DNA from: Pratylenchus scribneri
Taxonomy: Eukaryota > Nematoda > Chromadorea > Rhabditida > Pratylenchidae
Reading direction: 5' to 3'
NCBI GenBank assembly: GCA_030063045.1
Contig: JAQSEB010000010.1
Location: forward strand, 3,527,501-3,591,500
Length of the DNA: 64,000 nucleotides
Made by a program: the position numbers and the translations under genes. Each line of letters opens with the position of its first letter. Within the stretch, counting starts at the first letter, position 1. Below are positions 56,474 through 64,000 of the stretch, piece after piece. Below the pieces are notes generated by a model. That model had not been told where the DNA came from and ran no database searches. It saw only the letters and a list, made by a program, of their open reading frames with translations.

Positions 56474-59400
56474 TTCTGTCAAAAATGGGCGATGATTGCT
56501 AATTCCATTTATCAAACAATTTATTTCAAATTTTCTCCATAAAAAAATTCATTTTTTGTGTATTTTATTTTCATCATTTCAAAATTGTTTTAGCAGAATT
56601 CCTTTTAATTTTATTCTCCCATTTAATTTTGATTCACCCAGAATTGTCGTAAAATTCCTTTTATTTTATCTCATTTTACTTTGCACCAAAAATGGAAGAA
56701 ATAAATAAATAAAATATTTCATTCTTTATTTTTACTCATTTTGAAATGCCTCCAGGGGCTCATCTGCCTTTGAGAAGGAGGAAAATGTTCATTTATTTAT
56801 AATTATTTATTTGGATAATTTTTAAAAATGAAGATAACTTCCCCAACTTTTGCTTGACCCAATCCCGCCTATCCCCTCCATCGGCTGGCTCGATTGAATT
56901 GGATGGGAGAACTATGTCCAAAGTTCATTTGCATTGGTTAAATTGGGACATGTCCCTTTTCCATTCAATTCCCCTCTTTATTTTTCACCCGATCGGAACT
57001 TATTGAAGGACTGGATTTTGTTTTATTCAAGCCTTTTTCTTCCATGTGCACTGATTTTGTCCATTTCCTCCAATTTGGCTTAATTAAAAGGGAAAGGAAC
57101 AAAATATGAAATTGGTCGCCATCACCAATTTCCATTCATTCTGATGAAAGTTTCAAAAATGATATGCCTGAATATTTTTGGGCCAATAAATTCATTTCTT
57201 TATTCAAGCCTCACAAATGTCTATCTTAAAAACATGGTCCCCCTACAATGTGTCAAAAGATGGAAAGTTCTTAATCGGGGGTGGAAATGAATTGTAGTTG
57301 TTACTGGAGAGTGGAGAGACCATCGGCAATCAACAATCCATTCATTGGGCAGAAAATAACAATGAATGATCAGCATGGATGGTTGCAAAACACAACAATT
57401 TTCTGGGCAAAAATGGATGGGTGGGAGCAGAATGATTGGTCTTCACAAATAACTGGAAAGGAAAGTGCATTGTGGCTTGCCAAAATTGTCAATCATGATA
57501 ATGGCCTAATTGGCCAAAATGGGAAAAAGTAATATTCTCCAAGAAGGCAGAAATTGAAATATTTTGTGGATTCACCCATTCATTTAATCATTATAAAAAT
57601 TTTCATTTTTCCCTCTACAATTTTATAATTTACAAATTAATATCATAACGTTAAAGAGGATTTTCTCCTCTATCAAAGCATATCTATATCATCAAAATTG
57701 GTTCATTTAATGTTAAGTTATAAGTTTCCAAAAAGAAGACAACAACACATTCACTCGTTACATTTTTCCCCCAAGAAAGGATTAGTTGGGTTAAACAATG
57801 CCTTAGGGCATGTCAAATGGCCATCACTCGTTGATAAAAAGGAAGGGAGAAGATAGCAATAGCAAGCAAGAGAGCGCTCTTCGCCGATCAGTGGCCAGCA
57901 GCCAGCGGGAATGGGAAGGCCTTAAGGGCACATTCTTGTGGTCCTCTCTCCTCTCTTCCCTTCGTTCGGCGGTCAGCAGCCAATGGGAATGCCTTAAGGG
58001 CACATTCTTGTGGTCCTCTCTCCTCTCTTCCCTTCCTTCCCTTCGTTCAGCGGTCAGCCTCCTTCCCTTCCTTCCCTTCGGTCAGCCTCTTCCCTTCCTT
58101 CCCTTCGTTCAGCGGTCAGCATCTATCTCCCTTCCTTTCGTTCAGCGGTCAGCAGCCAATGGGAATGCCTTAAGGGCACATTCATGTGGTCCTTTTCCCT
58201 CTTTCCCTTGTATTTGAGGAGAGCACTCAAGCCCAATATGGCCCATCTTTGCGCACTCATAACTTCCTTCAATCTTAACCATTATTTGTGATCTTGGTAT
58301 GATTTGATAGTGGAGAAAATTCTCAATCTTTTTTTATAAATAATATTCCATAAATTTATTAAATTACCATTTTACTAAGGTTTAAAGGAACTTGGCAAAT
58401 TAAAGAAAATGAATTGCTAATGAATGAAAGAGATATTTTCTTGGGCCATCCATTTTGGCATTGCCCATCCAAATCCATACAATTGGTTTAGAAGGTAATT
58501 TCTACTGATTTGCCCAATGGCCTCTATTCTTTAATCATCCATTTGCGCACTATATTCCATGCATTATTGTCTTTCTTCTCTTCACCACCATCAAAAGTCC
58601 ATTGTCCATTCTTCTCCAAATCCATGGAATAAAATTGAAGAGGCCTCCTTTTTTTTGTTTGTCCGATTGTCGGTCGCCCATGCAGCAGTGGAATCCATCC
58701 ATCCATCTAATTCTTCTTTCCGTCCACTTTTTGTTGCCCATCGTCGCGCGGCTGTCTCCAATTTTCCATGAGCTGCTGGGGAAAATGGAACAGAAAATGG
58801 GGGCAGAATTGAAGAGGAGAAGAAGAACAGAGGAATGAATATTTGGGGAAAGAAATGGGAAGGCAAAGAAGAAAGGGATTGAAATATTTTGGATGGGTAT
58901 TCTCTGTGAGCAATTTTGTGCGCAACCAATTCCCTCCAATTCCTTATTTTTGCTGACAGTCGCAGCACACAACGAACGATCGGCGGCAATTTTCGAGAAA
59001 GGAAAAGATGAAAAAGAAAATGATTGGGCCTCAAAATTTTGGTTGGGTGAAGTATTGAGGAGGACCCTCCATTCCGTCTCCAATGGCCTCCCGTCTCCAC
59101 ATTGCCAAACAACAATTTTGCTGCGCACCTTCCCTCCACCCCCTTCCATCCCATCCAATTTCAAGTCGCGCCCATGGGGGCCCTTTTGCTCACAATTCCC
59201 TCCTCCCCCCCTTTCTTTGTTGCCTCCAATCCATCCATCGGCTGGATGGAAAGTCGCCCATCAACCATTGATGGTCCACGGTGGAATGGAAAGATGGAGG
59301 AGGGAAGTGCGAATTTTGGGAGGAAATCGGCTCTACTTCCATCGGCTGGTTGGTTGGCTGCGCATTCTCCTAAAATGCAAGTCCGGAGGTAGAAGGAAGG

Positions 59401-61369
59401 AAGAAGGGAGGGGACTGGTTTTTCTCATGAACGACCAACTGAGTTGCCCCCAAATCCACCCACCCCCATCCAGCAGCCCAATGTCCCCCCAACTCCAATC
59501 TTCAGGTCCATCTCGCTCGGGGGGTTCTCCATTCGGTCGGCTGCCTTCATTGCTGGGTTGATCCGCTTCCCTCCCCCCTCCCCTTCCAACTCCTTGTGTG
59601 GACCTTCATTTCCTCTGCGCATTCGCCGCCTCCAAAAAGTCCGGTCCCTGCCCAAATCCAAGCATTCGTCGCTTCAACCGACCAATTTTAGGGCACCCGG
59701 CGGCAATTCTCCGCTGGACAATCCGCCGATTGGCGAAGGACCGGAATAGTTGGAGTTGGGTGGATGATTGGGGGTTGGGTTGAATGCATTCAGCAGATCA
59801 GTCAGCGAGGATTTGATGGAATGCGCGCATGGATTTGGATTGGATTGTGCGCCTCTGGGGCGGATCTACCCCTCCCCAACATTCATGTGCCCATTATTCC
59901 CCCATCCTTGAACAACAACAGGCTCCCATTCCCTCCGTCTTAACTTCTTTTTGACGTCCTTCGCGCTAAAACATTCATCCACCCTTTCATTCAGCCTGTT
60001 TGCCCCAGAGTGCGTGCCCAAAAGCAAGTCCCCCTCTGTAGTTTTCCTGCTTGCCCCCTTCCCCTGTACTGGTCCGGCCGGGGCCGGTCTTCCCCCCCCC
60101 CCCAAACATCTCCTTTTCATGGAAGGGGTACCGAAAGTGAGTGAATGGGTGGAGGAGGGGAATTGACCCGAATGGCGCGGCGAAACAAAAACTAGAATTT
60201 GGTTTTGCTGTTTTTGGGGACTAATGGAATGTTGTTTTGGTGAAGGAATGTTCTGGGGGAATGGACTTTGTCCGGTGTCTGTGGCCTCAAGAAAGGTGGC
60301 CATCGATTTAGGCTGGCACTCATCCAGTAGCAATTGAGGGGTATTGGATTATCAAAATTGGGAGAAAAAGCTCAAAGATCTTAAAAAACATAGCCTTTCC
60401 AGATTTCAGTCGGCCAAAACTTGGAATAGAAAAATGAGAATGAATGGATTGTAATAGGATTATTGGCTACGATCTACGAAACATCTGAAATTGAACAAAA
60501 ATTGATGAGAGTATGTATTTGACGGTAATGGAAATTGAAATGGCCTCAGGCCATCTTCATTTTCATTGCGAAGCAAAACATTGATGAGGGGACATTGTCT
60601 TATCTACGGTAGCGAATGTTTCCCTTTTAGAGGCCTTTCGAGAGACATAAATAGTCTCATTGGTTTCGTATTCGTAGATTGAAAAAATAAAGTAATTTCA
60701 TTGAATGGAATGGATAATGGAATATTGGCATCTCCGCTAGCAAACCGAAGTGTGGTATTGGCATATTTCCCATATATCGTCCAAATTCACCTTTTTGATT
60801 TGAACAATTTCTGGGCCCTTTTTGTTTGCGGGGAAGGGACTGAACTGGCCTCGAATGATCCTCTTCCCCACAATTTGTGGGCGCCGTCCCCTTGAATACA
60901 TCCCATCCGGTACTTCGCGCCTCCCTCCTCATTCGCAAAGTTGTTTTGGGACTCGTTTCGAGCCAGTCCCCTTTCCCCCTTCCCTTATTCCCTGCGCCTT
61001 CAACCGGCCGTCCCCTTTCATGTTTCCCTGTAACATGTAACTCGTTTTTGTGTATTTGGGGCCGACCTACGACCCAGTTTTGGAAATGTTGGGGTGACAA
61101 AAACTTGATAGAGAATTTAGGCTGGGAACAAATGGACTGGTTGATTGAACAACACGTGAAAGTAGGGGGTGGGGGGAATGTAGGTTGGCCAAAGAGAAAC
61201 TGGCAAATGTGGCCAAAAAAAGGATAAAGTGCCACAGTTATTTTCACGGTGATTATGAAAAGTTTGATATATCCAATGGAATTGCGCAAATAACCTTAAT
61301 TTCCCTCATCACCATTTCCTTCCCCTCCTTTCAATAGCAATATTTTGTTTATTTTTTTTATTTCAATCA
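56474..61369. other. 4.9-kb gene-poor region upstream of Grainyhead
   Basis: No protein domain was recognised on either strand. 56474-57800 is AT-rich. 57885-58200 is a complex minisatellite, listed separately. 58550-61230 is more GC-rich, with many mutually overlapping open frames of 60-220 codons on both strands; the longest runs + 58893-59561. Their products are Pro/Ser-rich and resemble no family, so I treat them as chance. The position upstream of a developmental regulator suggests long-range control sequence or 5' untranslated exons of grh. Confidence 0.4.
57885..58200 (+). repeat. Complex minisatellite (pyrimidine-rich)
   Basis: Irregular repeats built from shared blocks: CGTTCAGCGGTCAGC (and variants with CGGCGG), AGCCAATGGGAATG, CCTTAAGGGCACATTC, TGTGGTCCTCTCTCCTC and TTCCCTTCCTTCCC. 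The AATGGGAATG...GGGCACATTC block occurs three times (about 57910, 57985 and 58158), the GGTCAGC block about six times. It is strongly strand-asymmetric (C/T-rich on the plus strand). Origin by unequal exchange or slippage is likely. Confidence 0.75.
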
Positions 61370-64000
61370 ATGAAATACGGCTCCGGAATGCAGACAGCCG
61401 GCACAAGCAATGGAGGCCAACACCAACAACAGCAGCAATATGAACAAGGCGTGGTGATTCAGACTACAGGCGGTGTTCATCAACAGGCAATGTTCGCCGC
61501 AATGGACACCTGTGGCGGTCAACAAAGTTCGGTGAGTGATGACGGATATAAATATTAAAAATAATCAACATAATAGTTCAATAAAAGTAGAAAACAAATG
61601 GATTTTGGCATATTTTACCGACGATTAAACGAAAACCGCCCCTTCCCCTCTTTTCAACAAAATGAGAGTAAAATAGTAAATTGAAAATTAATCAAAATTC
61701 CTCGGAAGATAAGCGTAAATAAATCTTTCATTGATGCATACATTTTGATCACTTTTCACTTATTTATTGATTGAATTAATAGTACTGTATATTTAATTAT
61801 GAAAAATGACATTTTATCCAAATTAATTTCCAAAAAAAATATTAAAAAAAAGGTGATCAAAACAGCACCCGGACGTGCAAATAATGGCCAACAACAGCAA
61901 CAACAACAATTATTGTTGGACTTTTCGCCCAAGCAGGAGCCCATCGACTTGGCACCGTTGACAAGCACGCATCCATGTTTACAGGTTTTTTTAAAATATT
62001 TTACATGTTAACAAAAAATAAATCAATTTTTTACATTCTACGTAATGTTTTGCCCACAATTTTTCTGTTTTTTCTATCCTACCGTGTCCTCCTTCCCTCT
62101 CCTTCCCATTTCTCTCATCAAATTTTTGTAAAAGAATTGCCAGCGGGGTAGAAGTCCTTTGCCCTTCTTTTTCTTATTTGGTGGCCTCTTCCTTCCTCTC
62201 CCTTCCAGTCGTCATCCCCGAATTCATCATTCGTCGCCGCTTCTGTGGGAAGGCGGTAACCCTAAAAAGGGAGGAAGATGGAGAAGAATTTGGAGGAAGG
62301 AATGTTGTGATTAGATTGAAAGGGAGGGGAGAGGGAAGGCTGGCAATAAGAGGAGTGAAAAGGTGTTCGGCCGAATGAACGAAGAAATGGAATATGGATA
62401 GGAATAGGATGAGACCCTCGGAGCCCTTGGGCAATGATGACGAATAAAAGGGGGAACATCAAGGAGGGGAGGGAGGAACGCGCAACGACAAATTGAAACT
62501 GGGGGATGGGGAGCGCCAATCAAATTGGCTCAACTTTTTTGCGGCCATTTACCTTGAAACTATTTTTTTTTATTACATTTGGATAAGGAAAAAGGAATGA
62601 GAAAATAACAAAATAAATAGCATAAAAGTGATGGTGGGTGATTATTTATGGATGACAAAGTTGAAATGAAAAAATTATTTAAATTTATCGATTAAACTTT
62701 TTAAATTTTTTTTTTCTTCAGGACCTTGGGAAAATGTCAGTTGGCGGTGCCCAATTGGAGCATTATTACTCATCAATGAATGCGAACAATCAACAACAAC
62801 AAGTGAAGGCATATTCATCTGCTGCTGGACCATATTATGAATATTTGAATGTTGGCTCGGCAGCGGCATACCACCCCGGGCAACAAGGCCCATCCACCAC
62901 GTTGTTGCAATCGAATAATGCGGCAACCACGGTCATGGGCTTGGGTGCTGGTCAACAACAGCATCAGGTCAGAATTGGGGTTAATGAATGCTTATTGATT
63001 ATTACAAAATAGGATTGGCCTTATATGGCTGCCTATGGCACTTCGCACCATCATTCTCATCATCAACAACAACAATTGGGCGGTTACCTCGGCCAATTGG
63101 ATGGATGTGTTGGAGAAATTCAAATGGGCGGCGGCGGAATTGGCCAAACACATCAAAGAATATACAAAAATGGATTAAATGGGAACGCAATGGAAAATGG
63201 TGGCGGCGGTGGCCTTCTTTCCCCGGTCGATTCCGGAATTGGCCAGGAACTTTTGTTGGAACAAGCAAAACAGGTTATTTATCAAATTAACCGCCATTCC
63301 CGAAATATTTGAAATTACAGCAACTCCACGAATTCTTTGGGCCCGTTTCCCTCTCATCCGCCGTCCTTTTGCCGCAAACCAGCATTCAACAATCTTCGGT
63401 CATTCAACAACATCATCCACAACAAGAAATTGATGGAAATCAACAAAGACAAAACAGCAGAGGAAATAACAGCAATAATGCAAATGAACAACAACAACAG
63501 GTGAAGATGGGGAAATGGATGATTAAATATTAAAATATTCCCAGCAACAGTGCCAACAGAGAGTACATGAGCCCAGAGAGCAATCAATTCCGGTGGTCAT
63601 TCCAAAATTGGAAAATTTACTCGGATTTCAATACACATTGGAGGCACCAATTTCCACATCAATTCGAAAGGAGGATGATCGAATGTAAATTAAATTATTC
63701 CGATTCAAATTATATTTGTATTTTTTCAGGACCTACGTGAACAAAGGCCAATTCTACACAATTTCATTCGATTATTTGCCCGATTTACGGTGCCCCCTGA
63801 AGGGATTGACCGTTCGAAGTCAGGTGATGGTCGTGTTCAGGGAGGACAAATCCTACGAGGAGGAATTACGGACATGGCTGGTTTGGTACAAAAGACAACA
63901 TTCACCGAAGCAGAGAATCATCGAAGTGGATGCTAAAAATTCGATGGGAATTATTGGAGGACATTTTGATGAGATTGGCCATAATGCCATTCAATTTTGC
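61370..64000 (+). CDS. grh-1: Grainyhead (GRH/CP2 family) transcription factor, 5' part, cut by window end
   Basis: The gene runs off the right edge. The chosen start is MKYGSGMQTAGTSNGG at 61370; earlier exons are possible. The N-terminal exons encode a Gln/His/Gly-rich activation region (GRANNGQQQQQQQLLLDFSP, KQEPIDLAPL, GTSHHHSHHQQQQLGG, LSPVDSGIGQELLLEQ). Then begins the Grainyhead DNA-binding domain: LLGFQYTLEAPISTSIRKED, DRMTYVNKGQFYTISFDYLP, VMVVFREDKSYEEELRTW, RQHSPKQRIIEVDAKNSMGI and EIGHNAIQF. GFQYTLEAP.STS.R.EDD and FDEIGHNAIQF are diagnostic. GRH controls epidermal barrier and cuticle genes in animals; C. elegans GRH-1 is needed for a sound cuticle. Nearly all joins in the Gln-rich part are phase 0, so exons could be skipped without frame loss. 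Confidence 0.93.

Noticed and set aside
58893..59561. 222-codon open frame on the plus strand
   Set aside because: It overlaps equally long open frames on the minus strand (58550-59164, 58591-59154), is Pro/Ser-rich and resembles no family; GC-rich low complexity explains it.
1..64000. CRISPR array, bacterial operon or viral insertion
   Set aside because: Repeats are transposons, minisatellites or tandem duplications; genes are spliced animal genes throughout, and no phage or viral protein was seen.

Overview
This window is nuclear DNA of a nematode. It is AT-rich and uses the standard code, and its genes are cut by many very short introns (mostly 40-60 nt, ending in TTTTAG, TTGCAG or TTTCAG). 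The gene content is animal: an innexin, a GLASS/CHE-1 zinc-finger factor, CRTC, a LEM-3/ANKLE1 nuclease and Grainyhead. The base style and several GC-AG introns remind me of tylenchid cyst nematodes, where such introns are reported to be common. That placement is from memory and is not proven here.

Layout. 1-11.2 kb (- strand): a SNIP1-like FHA protein, then a long UBR1-type N-recognin ubiquitin ligase with a tRNA-derived SINE-like insertion in one intron. 11.2-19.7 kb: a mobile-element cluster. A near-perfect 927-bp foldback element abuts a 1120-bp Harbinger-like non-autonomous element. A second, apparently identical 1120-bp copy lies 4.8 kb away in the opposite orientation. Between the two copies sit an innexin (+) and transcription factor TFIIS (-). 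20.5-22.6 kb: CRTC coactivator (+). 23.4-29 kb (- strand): a C9orf78/Tls1 splicing-linked protein, an unrecognised basic protein and a Borealin-like protein. 29.4-31 kb (+): a decapping protein DCP1 that appears to carry two EVH1 domains in one chain. 31.3-35.3 kb (-): an SLC22-like transporter and a four-span membrane protein. 35.6-43.2 kb (+): a TSSK-like kinase, MCM4 and a GLASS/CHE-1 zinc-finger factor. 43.7-50.6 kb (-): four closely spaced genes in one direction, eIF6, LEM-3, TTC14 and a p31comet-like protein. 51-64 kb (+): NF-YC, an RZ-type RGS protein and the 5' part of Grainyhead, the last cut by the window end, with long gene-poor stretches before RGS and Grainyhead.

Most genes are housekeeping nuclear functions: transcription (TFIIS, NF-YC, CRTC), replication (MCM4), RNA processing and decay (SNIP1, Tls1, DCP1), ribosome maturation (eIF6), mitosis and genome integrity (Borealin-like, p31comet-like, LEM-3). 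Developmental regulators (CHE-1/GLASS, Grainyhead) have the larger flanking spaces. The most notable signals are the tandem-EVH1 DCP1 with matching intron positions in both copies, two neighbouring kinase introns that are near-copies of each other while the exon between them is not, the inverted pair of identical transposons, the foldback element, and repeated GC-AG introns.
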